Source of the DNA: Pseudomonas sp. G34
GTDB taxonomy: Bacteria; Pseudomonadota; Gammaproteobacteria; Pseudomonadales; Pseudomonadaceae
Direction of reading: 5' to 3'
Length of the DNA stretch: 64,000 nt
NCBI RefSeq assembly: GCF_031119625.1
Contig: NZ_JAVHZV010000018.1
Coordinates: 1 to 64,000 of the forward strand
Shown here: positions 56,655-64,000 of the stretch, in pieces
How the letters are laid out: every line of letters starts with the position of its first letter
Numbering within the stretch: position 1 is the first letter of the stretch
Notes under the pieces: model-generated
Seen by the model: the letters and a program-made list of their open reading frames with translations, nothing else
Database searches by the model: none
What the model was told of the DNA's origin: nothing
Program-made: the position numbers and the translations under genes

Positions 56655-57107
56655 TCATTCCAGGGAATCGCGTCGCACAATGCGCTGGGACAGCTCGTCG
56701 AGCAGTTTCTGCTCGCGCTTGTCCTCGGCCAGGCGCGCTTCGTCCAGGTAGCGCTGCACCAGCTTGCGCAGCCCCTCCAGGCGCGCATAGCGCTGTTGCC
56801 AGACCTCGCGCACCTTGTCCAGGTTGTTGCGATGCCAGTTGACCGCCTGCTGCTGCTGGGCAATCGCCACATCGAGCTGGGACAGGAAGCGCTGGTAGTT
56901 CATCAGCCACTGGCCGGACACCCCATGCTGGCCCTCGTTCATCCATTGCTGCTGATAGCCCTGCAGGTAGTTCTCCAGATCGGCGAGCTTGTTCTGCGCC
57001 TGTCCCAACAGGCCCTGGGCACGCCCAAGCTGCAAGGCGGCTTCGCGCTCGGCCTTCTCGGCCATGTCGACCACCGGCGCCAGGCGCGCCGCTCGGCTGG
57101 CAGCCAC
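56655..57107 (-). CDS. fliJ: Flagellar export chaperone FliJ
   Basis: The 150-residue, coiled-coil protein bridges the FliI ATPase and FlhA. It opens AARLAPVVDMAEKAEREAA and is strongly helical with many Gln, Arg and Glu residues, ending RDSLE. It lies 3 bases after fliI. Confidence 0.92.
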   Translation of the reverse strand: MAASRAARLAPVVDMAEKAEREAALQLGRAQGLLGQAQNKLADLENYLQGYQQQWMNEGQHGVSGQWLMNYQRFLSQLDVAIAQQQQAVNWHRNNLDKVREVWQQRYARLEGLRKLVQRYLDEARLAEDKREQKLLDELSQRIVRRDSLE

Positions 57108-57110
57108 GGG

Positions 57111-58469
57111 TTAGGATGCCGCCGTGGGGTTGAGCACCGCGGCGAGCAGCTCGCGGCTGCTCTCCAGGCTCTCGCTTTCGCCGAGGGCCTGGCGCAGGTA
57201 GCGGACCATGACCGGCTGGCGGGCGATGGCCAGGTCGGTGTCGGCGTCGCCACCCGGCACGTAGGCGCCGACGCTGATCAGGTCGCGGCTCTGCTGATAA
57301 CGCGACCACAGCTGCTTGAAGCGCTGGGCGTTGCGCATGTGCTCGGGGCTGACCACCTGGGGCATCACCCGGCTGATCGAGGCTTCGATATCGATGGCCG
57401 GGTAGTGCCCCTCTTCGGCCAGGCGCCGGGACAGCACGAAGTGACCGTCGAGCACGCCACGGGCGGCGTCGGCGATGGGATCCTGCTGGTCATCGCCCTC
57501 GGACAGCACGGTGTAGAAGGCGGTGATCGAACCGCCGCCCTCCTCGGCATTACCAGCCCGTTCGACCAGGCGCGGCAGCTTGGCGAACACCGACGGTGGA
57601 TAGCCCTTGGTCGCCGGCGGCTCACCGATGGCCAGGGCGATTTCCCGCTGGGCCTGGGCGAAACGGGTCAGCGAATCCATCAGCAACAGGACGTTCTTGC
57701 CCTTGTCACGGAAGTATTCGGCGATCCGCGTGCAGTACATGGCGGCGCGCAGGCGCATCAGCGGCGCATCATCGGCCGGTGAGGCAACCACCACCGAGCG
57801 CTTGATGCCCTCCTCGCCAAGAATCTCGTCGATGAATTCCTTCACCTCGCGACCCCGCTCACCGATCAACCCGACCACGATGATCTCCGCCTCGGTGAAG
57901 CGCGTCATCATGCCCAGCAGCACCGACTTACCGACACCGGTGCCGGCGAACAGACCGAGGCGTTGGCCGCGGCCGACGGTGAGCAGGCCGTTGATGCTGC
58001 GGATGCCGACATCCAGCGGTTCGCTGATCGGGTGGCGCTTGAGCGGGTTGATGGTCGGCCCGTCCATCGGTACCCAGTCCTCGGCCTTCATGCCGCCCTT
58101 GCCGTCCAGGGCACGGCCGGCGCCATCGAGCACCCGGCCGAGCATCGACATGCCCATGGGCAGGCGCCCGGTATCGGGCAGTGGCACCACCCGGGCGCCC
58201 GGCGCGATGCCGGCCAGGCTGCCGACCGGCATCAGGTAGATCTTGCCGGAGGAAAAGCCCATCACCTCGGCCTCGACCTGCACCGGGTGGTAGCTGTCGT
58301 CGTTGATCACCAGGCAGCGACTGCCCAGCGCGGCACGCAGGCCCTCGGCCTCCAGGGTCAGGCCGACCATGCGCAGCAGGCGGCCTTCGACGATGGGCTG
58401 GGTGGGAAGTTTGACGGCCTCGCCGTAGCCCTCCATGCGGCGGGCGAAGCTGAGGCGCTCAAGGCGCAT
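57111..58469 (-). CDS. fliI: Flagellum-specific ATPase FliI
   Basis: The 452-residue ATPase unfolds and feeds export substrates. Walker [12 protein letters not shown] (residues 175-185), [15 protein letters not shown] and [33 protein letters not shown] (Walker B and the export-ATPase motif) are present. I chose ATG 58469, overlapping fliH by 11 bases and giving [15 protein letters not shown]. Confidence 0.96.
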   Translation of the reverse strand: MRLERLSFARRMEGYGEAVKLPTQPIVEGRLLRMVGLTLEAEGLRAALGSRCLVINDDSYHPVQVEAEVMGFSSGKIYLMPVGSLAGIAPGARVVPLPDTGRLPMGMSMLGRVLDGAGRALDGKGGMKAEDWVPMDGPTINPLKRHPISEPLDVGIRSINGLLTVGRGQRLGLFAGTGVGKSVLLGMMTRFTEAEIIVVGLIGERGREVKEFIDEILGEEGIKRSVVVASPADDAPLMRLRAAMYCTRIAEYFRDKGKNVLLLMDSLTRFAQAQREIALAIGEPPATKGYPPSVFAKLPRLVERAGNAEEGGGSITAFYTVLSEGDDQQDPIADAARGVLDGHFVLSRRLAEEGHYPAIDIEASISRVMPQVVSPEHMRNAQRFKQLWSRYQQSRDLISVGAYVPGGDADTDLAIARQPVMVRYLRQALGESESLESSRELLAAVLNPTAAS

Positions 58470-59244
58470 CGCTGGCGTCCAGATCGATGACCATGTCGGC
58501 AGCACGCGGCGTGGTGGCATGCTCGCGCTGCTGCTCGAACAGTTGCTTGAGCGCCTGGCTCAGCCGGGTTTCGACGCTGGCGTCGATGCGGCTGTGTTCG
58601 CTCTCCACCCGGCAGCCGCCCGGCAGCAACGAATCGTCTTCGAGAATTCGCCAGCTTTCCTCGTGGCGCTCGCGCAATGCCTTGACCAGCTCGAAGTCCT
58701 GCGGGTTGAGGTGGATGCGGATGTTTTCCGCGCCCATGGGCAGCAACTTGAGGGCCTCGCGTAGCACCTGACGAATCTGGCTGGAGTCGCGGCTCAGTTC
58801 GCGCTGGATGACTTCCCGGGTGATCTGGCCAACCAGCATGACCAGCGCCACTTCGAGCTGCTGATCCTGCTCGGCGATCGGTTCGAACAGATGGTGCATG
58901 ACCTGCTCGAGCGCCTGGACCCGCCCGGCCAGGGCGGCGTCCGCCTCCTGCTTGGCCTTGAGCTGGCCGGCACGGAAGCCGTCCTTTTCACCGGTAGCAA
59001 AGCCCTCGTTGTAGGCGTCCTGGCGGATCGCTTCGAGCTCATCGAGCGTCAAGGGTTTGACATCCTCGAAGGCCACCTCCTCGCTTTCCTGGGCGATCGG
59101 CGGCGGCTCGGCAGTCACCGGCTCTGCTGCAGGGGCCTCGGGTTGCGACTCGTCATGCTCGTCGAAACTGGGCAGCGACCAACGGTCGACACTGCCCAGA
59201 TCCTTGGCGCGAATCAGTTCGCTGACCGGTTCTTTGCCAGACAT
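58459..59244 (-). CDS. fliH: Flagellar export regulator FliH
   Basis: The 261-residue protein binds and regulates FliI. It has an acidic N-terminus, a GxxxG-like region in [20 protein letters not shown] (about residues 79-98), and a conserved C-terminal domain with [14 protein letters not shown] and [10 protein letters not shown]. It starts 3 bases after the fliG stop. Confidence 0.93.
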   Translation of the reverse strand: MSGKEPVSELIRAKDLGSVDRWSLPSFDEHDESQPEAPAAEPVTAEPPPIAQESEEVAFEDVKPLTLDELEAIRQDAYNEGFATGEKDGFRAGQLKAKQEADAALAGRVQALEQVMHHLFEPIAEQDQQLEVALVMLVGQITREVIQRELSRDSSQIRQVLREALKLLPMGAENIRIHLNPQDFELVKALRERHEESWRILEDDSLLPGGCRVESEHSRIDASVETRLSQALKQLFEQQREHATTPRAADMVIDLDASDAP

Positions 59245-59247
59245 GGG

Positions 59248-60270
59248 TTACACCATTTCCTCGCCGCCCTTGCCGCCGAGCACGATCTCGCCAGCATCGG
59301 CCATGCGCCGGGCAATGGTGAGAATTTCCTTCTGCGCCGTTTCCACGTCGCTGACCCGCACCGGCCCCTTGGCCTCCAGGTCATCACGCAGCAGCTCGGC
59401 CGCACGCTTGGACATGTTCTTGAAGACCTTTTCCTTGATCGCCTCGTCGGCGCCCTTGAGCGCCAGCACCAGCACGTCGGACGACACCTCGCGCAACAGC
59501 GCCTGGATACCGCGATCGTCGACGTCGGCCAGGTTGTCGAAGACGAACATCAGGTCCTCGATCTGCGACGACAGGTCCTCGTCGATCTCGCGGATCGAAT
59601 CCATCAACGGCCCTTCGACCGAGCTGTCGAGGTAGTTCATGATGTCCGCGGCGCGTTTCACGCCGCCCATGGTGGCGCGGGTGGTATTGGAACTGCCGGA
59701 GAACTGCTTCTCCAGAATCAGGTTGAGTTCCTTGAGTGCCGCTGGCTGCACGGTATTCAGCGACGAGACGCGCAGGACGATATCCAGGCGCACCTTGTGG
59801 TCGAAGTGGCCCAGCACTTCGCCGGCCTGGTCGGGGTCCAGGTAGGCGACCACGATGGCCTGGATTTGCGGGTGCTCGTAGCGAATCACGTCGGCGACCG
59901 CGCGCGGCTCCATCCACTTCAGGCTGTCCAGGCCGCTGGTGCTGCCGCCGAGCAGGATGCGGTCGATCAGGTTGCCGGCCTTGTCCTCGCCAAGCGCCTG
60001 GGTGAGCATCTTGCGGATGTAACCGTCGGCGCCCACGCCGAGGCTGGTCTGGTCGCCCACGGTTTCGACGAACTCGCCCATCACCTGCTCGACCTGCTCG
60101 CGATGGATGTTGCGCATGGCGGCCATGGCCACACCCACGCGCTGAACCTCCTTGGGGCCCAGGTGGCGCAGCACCTGAGCGGCATCGGTTTCACCGAGCG
60201 AGAGCAGCAGGATCGCGGCCTTCTCGACCTTGCTCATCTTGGCGGTGGTGCGGTTCTCATTCATCGGCAT
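59248..60270 (-). CDS. fliG: Flagellar motor switch protein FliG
   Basis: FliG is the torque-generating C-ring protein. Its sequence has KVEKAAILLLSLGETDAAQVL, HLGPKEVQRVG, GGVKRAADIMNYLD and the C-terminal charged helix near DDLEAKGPVRVSDVE that faces stators. The first ATG at 60270 overlaps fliF; a second at 60264 (MNENRT) is nearer the usual start and is equally possible. Confidence 0.96.
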   Translation of the reverse strand: MPMNENRTTAKMSKVEKAAILLLSLGETDAAQVLRHLGPKEVQRVGVAMAAMRNIHREQVEQVMGEFVETVGDQTSLGVGADGYIRKMLTQALGEDKAGNLIDRILLGGSTSGLDSLKWMEPRAVADVIRYEHPQIQAIVVAYLDPDQAGEVLGHFDHKVRLDIVLRVSSLNTVQPAALKELNLILEKQFSGSSNTTRATMGGVKRAADIMNYLDSSVEGPLMDSIREIDEDLSSQIEDLMFVFDNLADVDDRGIQALLREVSSDVLVLALKGADEAIKEKVFKNMSKRAAELLRDDLEAKGPVRVSDVETAQKEILTIARRMADAGEIVLGGKGGEEMV

Positions 60271-62059
60271 TGATCCAGTCTTTGACTACCTGGGCGACCC
60301 GGCCCGGATCTTCGGCGACCAGACTCTTGATCGCGTTCAGTTGTGCATCATACCCCTCGCTCGGGCTCGGCAACATAATGCTTTGCGGCCCGCCGAGGCT
60401 TACCCGATCAGAGGCCAGGCCGTCCATGCCGCCCATTTCGCCGAGGTCGACGTCGCCATCGCGGCCGCCACCGGCCAGGGCCAGCTCCTTGCCTTTGCCG
60501 CCGCCAGTGATGTTGTTGAGCACCGGGCGCAGCACGAACCACACCAGCAGGAAGATCAGCAGCGCCGGGAACAGCGACTTGAGGCCGCCCATGGCCATCA
60601 GGAACAGCTCGCTCTGGTACCACGGCACTTCGATCACTTCCGCGGCTTCAGTGCTGAACGGCGTATTGATCACACTGACGCTGTCACCACGGCTGGCGTC
60701 GAAACCGACCGAGTCCTGCACCAGGCGGGTGAAGCGCGCCAGGTCATCGCTGGTCCAGGGTACGCGAGTGGCTTCACCGGTGGCCGGGTCGACACGCATC
60801 TGGTCATCGACCACCACCGCGACAGAAAGCCGGCGCAGGCGACCCTGTTGCTGCTTGGTGTAGCTGACCGAGCGATCGAGTTCGAAGTTACGGGTGGATT
60901 GATCACGCTTGTCGGCCGGGTACGGCGCCAGCATCGGCTGGCCGGTGGCCGGGTCCATGATCTGCTGGCCATTGGCATCGACCAGTGGCTGGCCGGGGGC
61001 GATCGGCCCACCAGGTGCCGCGGCGCCACCAGCCTGTTGGGGCGCGGCAGCCGGACCAGGCGGCTGATTGCTCAGCGCCCCCGGTACGCCTTGCGGGCCG
61101 CTGCCGCTGCTGCGTTGTTCATTGACCTGTTGCTCGCTGCGCAGCGCCGGCTGGTCCGGGTTGAAGGTTTCCGAGGTCGACTCGACGGCGCTGAAGTCCA
61201 CGTCCGCGGAAACTTCGGCCTTGTAGCGACCCACACCCAGTACCGGCTGCAGGATGTTGTGCACGCGCTGGGTGAACAGGCTTTCCATGCGGCGGCTGTA
61301 ATCGAACTGCTTGCCGGCCATGCTCAGCTCGGACATGTTCTGCTGATCGGACAGCAGATTGCCCTTCTGATCGACGACGGTAACCTGACCCTTGTCCATT
61401 TCCGGGACGCTGCTGGCCACCAGGTTGACGATGGCCATCACCTGGCTTGGCTCCAGGCTGCGGCCCGAGTACAGCTCTACGAGTACCGAGGCGCTGGGCT
61501 TGCGCTCGTCACGCACGAACACCGAACTCTTCGGGATCGCCAGGTGAACGCGAGCGGCCTTGACGTTGTTGAGGCTCGACACGGTGCGTGCCAGTTCGCC
61601 TTCCAGGCCGCGACGGTAGCGGGTCGCCTCCATGAACTGGCTGGTGCCCAGGCCCTGCTCCCTGTCGAGGATCTCGAAACCGATGCTGGTATCGGTCGGC
61701 GCCACGCCGGCGGAGGCCAGGCGAATACGCGCCTGGGCCAGGTCCGAGGACTTGACCAGCAGGGCGCCGGAGTTCGGCTCGATGGTGTAGTCGATATTGG
61801 CGGCGGCCAGGGTTTCCATCACGCTACGCGCATCCATGCCCTCGAGGCTGCCATACAGCGGCTTGTAATCGGGCTGCTGGGACCACAACACCACGGCAAA
61901 GCCGATCGCCACGCTGGCGGCCAGGCCAACCAGCAGGCCGGCCTGGCGCAGCAGCGGCATGTCCGAGAGGTTTTCCAGGAAGGTCAGCCCGAGCAGCGGC
62001 TTCTTCGGTGCGTTGTCGGCGGCGGTGGCAGGTACGTTTGCGGCGAGAGTGTCGGCCAT
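60257..62059 (-). CDS. fliF: Flagellar MS-ring protein FliF
   Basis: The 600-residue protein has two helices (about residues 40-62 and 460-480) around a large periplasmic part with ring-building motifs (RSVMETLAAANIDYTIE, LARTVSSLNNVKAARVHLA). A Gly/Pro/Ala-rich variable loop lies at about 320-375, and the C-terminal FliG-binding tail ends VVKDWINADE. It lies 16 bases after fliE. Confidence 0.96.
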   Translation of the reverse strand: MADTLAANVPATAADNAPKKPLLGLTFLENLSDMPLLRQAGLLVGLAASVAIGFAVVLWSQQPDYKPLYGSLEGMDARSVMETLAAANIDYTIEPNSGALLVKSSDLAQARIRLASAGVAPTDTSIGFEILDREQGLGTSQFMEATRYRRGLEGELARTVSSLNNVKAARVHLAIPKSSVFVRDERKPSASVLVELYSGRSLEPSQVMAIVNLVASSVPEMDKGQVTVVDQKGNLLSDQQNMSELSMAGKQFDYSRRMESLFTQRVHNILQPVLGVGRYKAEVSADVDFSAVESTSETFNPDQPALRSEQQVNEQRSSGSGPQGVPGALSNQPPGPAAAPQQAGGAAAPGGPIAPGQPLVDANGQQIMDPATGQPMLAPYPADKRDQSTRNFELDRSVSYTKQQQGRLRRLSVAVVVDDQMRVDPATGEATRVPWTSDDLARFTRLVQDSVGFDASRGDSVSVINTPFSTEAAEVIEVPWYQSELFLMAMGGLKSLFPALLIFLLVWFVLRPVLNNITGGGKGKELALAGGGRDGDVDLGEMGGMDGLASDRVSLGGPQSIMLPSPSEGYDAQLNAIKSLVAEDPGRVAQVVKDWINADE

Positions 62060-62075
62060 GATCGAAATCTACCCC

Positions 62076-62405
62076 TTAAACCGGCATCTGCATGATGTCT
62101 TGATAGGCCTGAACCAGCTTGTTGCGCACTTGGGTCATGGCCTGGAACGAGACACTGGATTTTTGCGAGGCGATCATCACGTCGGTCAGGTCGACGCCGC
62201 TCTGGCCCATTTCGAAGGCGTTGGCCAGTTGGCCGGCTGCCTGCTGGGTTTCGCTGACCTTGTTCACCGCCTGCCCGAGCATGTCCGAGAAGCTCGGCGC
62301 GCCGACTTCCTGGGCCTCGGCCACGGCTGGCTTGCGCGCCATGGCCTCGGCCTGCATGGAGCGCATTTCCAGCATTAGACGATTGAACGCGACACCCTGA
62401 CTCAT
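62076..62405 (-). CDS. fliE: Flagellar hook-basal-body protein FliE
   Basis: The 109-residue junction protein connects the MS ring and rod. The conserved C-terminal half ([20 protein letters not shown], then [17 protein letters not shown]) is diagnostic. It is the first gene of the operon fliEFGHIJ, with a sigma-54 promoter 58 bases upstream. Confidence 0.96.
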   Translation of the reverse strand: MSQGVAFNRLMLEMRSMQAEAMARKPAVAEAQEVGAPSFSDMLGQAVNKVSETQQAAGQLANAFEMGQSGVDLTDVMIASQKSSVSFQAMTQVRNKLVQAYQDIMQMPV

Positions 62406-62462
62406 GACCTTTCCTCCACTGACCGCGGTTTTTTGACGCCGCGTGTGCTTTGCAAGGGTGAT

Positions 62463-62479
62463 TGCAACAAGGGTGCCAA
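62463..62479 (-). promoter_or_regulatory. Sigma-54 promoter of fliE
   Basis: The minus strand reads TTGGCACCCTTGTTGCA, an almost perfect -24/-12 promoter (TGGCAC-N5-TTGC). It lies 58 bases upstream of fliE. Confidence 0.93.
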
Positions 62480-62587
62480 CTACCTGGGCGCCATGAAATC
62501 TGCGATCACCAGGCGAGCAAGCAGAAAGCGCGCCAGCCAGGCTCGCGATAGAGGATAGAGATGCAGTGATGAAAAGCTGTTGCCCAT

Positions 62588-62620
62588 GAAAAAGCCGCGC
62601 CTGGCGAAGCAGGCGCGGCC
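62588..62620 (-). terminator. Rho-independent terminator of the comEA-like gene
   Basis: GCCGCGCCTG (62594-62603) pairs with CAGGCGCGGC (62610-62619) around a 6-base loop, and TTTTTC follows on the minus strand. It lies 15 bases past the stop of the comEA-like gene. Confidence 0.85.
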
Positions 62621-62634
62621 TGGGGGGCCAGCAG

Positions 62635-62961
62635 CTACTGGCTGATGGTCAGCTTGTCGCGGTTGCGTTCGAGCAATGCGGCGCCGATGCCTTTGACTTC
62701 GAGCAGTTCGTCCACCGAGGCAAAGTCACCATGGGTATCGCGATAAGCGACGATGGCCTGTGCCTTTACCGCGCCAACGCCACTGAGCTCGCGTTGCAGG
62801 GTCTCGGCGTCGGCAGTATTGAGGTTGATGGGATTGAGTTCGGCCACTTGCTGGGCCACGGGCTCGGTAGCCGGTGCCTTCGCCGCCTCGTTGGCGCTGG
62901 CCAGCACTGACGCACTGGCAACCACGGAAAACAGCAGGGCTTGCAGGGTAGTTTTCAGCAT
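62635..62961 (-). CDS. ComEA-like helix-hairpin-helix DNA-binding protein
   Basis: The 108-residue protein has a signal peptide ([11 protein letters not shown] near residues 13-23) and a C-terminal helix-hairpin-helix domain: [19 protein letters not shown] (about residues 46-64), [20 protein letters not shown] and [11 protein letters not shown]. Such proteins bind DNA in the periplasm, as in natural competence, though Pseudomonas members are not generally proven in that role. I chose ATG 62961 for its AGAGG ribosome site at proper distance. In P. aeruginosa a similar gene follows wbpM; here it lies next to fliE. Confidence 0.85.
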   Translation of the reverse strand: MLKTTLQALLFSVVASASVLASANEAAKAPATEPVAQQVAELNPINLNTADAETLQRELSGVGAVKAQAIVAYRDTHGDFASVDELLEVKGIGAALLERNRDKLTISQ

Positions 62962-63143
62962 GATCAACATCCTCTGTAAGTTCCACTCGGGTTGAGCGAC
63001 GCGGGTGTTCCTCACGCCGCAGGATGAAAATAGCCAGTCTGAACGCCACGTCAAAGGAGCCTTTGTAACTACGTTTTCCGCGTCTATCTAAAGCCCTTGC
63101 TCGCCGCTAAGATGCGCGTCTCCATTACCATGCGTGTTCGACC

Positions 63144-64000
63144 ATGCCTGCCACCGCTCGCTTTCCTCTGCTCCCCTATCTCTGCGCCTGCATCGTCGGT
63201 TTTCTCGCACTTGGCAGCCTTTGGCAAACCATCGGCAAGCCGGTAACCCTGGCCGACGCGGCCACGCCGACCCACAAGCTGCAGTGCGCGTCCTACACGC
63301 CGTTCGGCAAGGACCAGTCGCCCTTCGATCTGCCCCTGCAGATCCGCCCGGAGCAGATGGACACCGACCTGGCGCTGCTGGCCGAGCGCTTTCAATGCAT
63401 CCGCACCTATTCGGTCACCGGCCTGGAGAAGCTGCCGGAACTGGCCCGCAAGCATGGCCTGAAGCTGATCACCGGTGCCTGGGTGAGCCGTAACCCGCAT
63501 GACACGGCCATCGAAATCCAGGGCCTGATCAAGCTGGCCAAGGAAAATCCGGATGTGGTCGAGGCGGTCATCGTCGGCAACGAAGCGTTGCTGCGCAAGG
63601 AAGTCACCGGCGGGCAGCTGGTCGAGCTGATCAACCAGGTCAAGGCCGAGATCAGCCAGCCGGTCACCTATGCCGACGTCTGGGAGTTCTGGCTCAAGCA
63701 CCCGGAAGTCGCGCCAGCGGTCGACTTCATCACCATCCACCTGCTGCCGTACTGGGAAGACAACCCGGCCGGCATCGACGCGGCCCTGCATGAAGTGACC
63801 GAAGTGCGCGAGCTGTTCGGCAAGCAGTTCGCCCCCAAGGACATCATGATCGGCGAGACCGGCTGGCCCAGCGAAGGCCGCCAGCGTGAAACCGCGGTGC
63901 CCAGCCGCGTCAACCAGGCCACCTTCATTCGCGGTTTCGTCGCCCTGGCCGAGCAGCATGGCTGGCGCTACAACCTGATCGAAGCCTTCGACCAACCCTG
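63144..64000 (+). CDS. GH17-family enzyme (beta-1,3-glucan hydrolase/transferase), N-terminal part
   Basis: This gene runs off the right edge. Its 285 visible residues open with an N-terminal anchor helix (about residues 12-29), then CASYTPFGKDQSPFDLPL (about 48-65). The acid/base Glu147 lies in VIVGNEALL and the nucleophile Glu238 in GETGWPS, both typical of GH17 enzymes that cut or rearrange beta-1,3-glucans. In proteobacteria such domains are often fused to a GT2 or membrane domain for cyclic beta-glucan synthesis; that part would lie beyond the window. The role here is unproven. Confidence 0.85.
   Translation, partial: MPATARFPLLPYLCACIVGFLALGSLWQTIGKPVTLADAATPTHKLQCASYTPFGKDQSPFDLPLQIRPEQMDTDLALLAERFQCIRTYSVTGLEKLPELARKHGLKLITGAWVSRNPHDTAIEIQGLIKLAKENPDVVEAVIVGNEALLRKEVTGGQLVELINQVKAEISQPVTYADVWEFWLKHPEVAPAVDFITIHLLPYWEDNPAGIDAALHEVTEVRELFGKQFAPKDIMIGETGWPSEGRQRETAVPSRVNQATFIRGFVALAEQHGWRYNLIEAFDQP

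Noticed and set aside
60230..62095. Long plus-strand open frame of 621 codons opposite fliF
   Set aside because: Shadow of FliF codon bias; no domain.

Overview
The window is high-GC DNA typical of Pseudomonas. The best evidence is a beta-proteobacteria-unlike IhfB almost identical to that of P. aeruginosa, Pseudomonas-type REP sequences (GTGGGAGCGGGC core), the conserved ccm-che-fli gene order with FleN, FlhF, MotCD and ParC/ParP, and a PcaR-type operator. The fliJ to fliK interval carries an extra STAS / response-regulator-phosphatase / HPt set. I know this set from P. putida-like species rather than P. aeruginosa, so a non-aeruginosa Pseudomonas is likely. No tRNA, rRNA, CRISPR array or complete insertion sequence was seen.

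Region 1 (1-15170, all minus strand) is a Wzx/Wzy O-antigen cluster read from a long leader next to ihfB. It runs wzz, wbpA, wbpB, wbpD, wbpE, rmlB, rmlA, wecF-like, an acyltransferase, wecE, wzx, an EpsG-type wzy, a truncated second polymerase, a GT2 glycosyltransferase and gmd (cut by the window edge). WbpA-B-E-D make a UDP-2,3-diacetamido-dideoxy-glucuronate. RmlA-RmlB-WecE plus the acyltransferase make dTDP-Fuc4NAc (or another N-acyl form), and WecF would transfer it. The result resembles an enterobacterial-common-antigen repeat built inside an O-antigen locus. A JUMPstart/ops-like element sits about 545 bases upstream of wzz. The 460-3155 stretch is visibly AT-rich and looks acquired.

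Region 2 (15186-22430) is mixed housekeeping and accessory DNA: a beta-CASP RNase whose coding sequence contains an in-frame REP element, ihfB (here not next to rpsA), a YheU-family gene, a hypothetical gene, a CynX-type MFS transporter, an SDR, and a PcaR-like IclR regulator with a perfect inverted-repeat operator. REP-type and other short palindromic repeats fill the gaps.

Region 3 (22434-29727, minus) is the full system I cytochrome c maturation operon ccmABCDEFGHI, tightly overlapped, plus a small lipoprotein and a terminator. Region 4 (29858-31740, plus) is a coupled pair: a FliK-domain protein and a stand-alone FlhB C-terminal domain.

Region 5 (31899-62405, minus except sodC) is the chemotaxis and flagellar cluster. 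From the promoter-distal end it holds DUF2802, cheW, parP, parC, motD, motC, cheB, cheA, cheZ, cheY, fliA, fleN, flhF, flhA, then sodC (plus strand), then flhB, fliR, fliQ, fliP, fliO, fliN, fliM, fliL, fliK, an HPt protein, a REC-PP2C-HATPase protein, a STAS protein, fliJ, fliI, fliH, fliG, fliF and fliE. Four sigma-54 promoters (before fliE, fliK, fliL and flhA) divide it into transcription units. Region 6 (62635-64000) holds a ComEA-like protein and the start of a GH17 enzyme. The fleQ-fleS-fleR regulators often found beyond fliE are not there.
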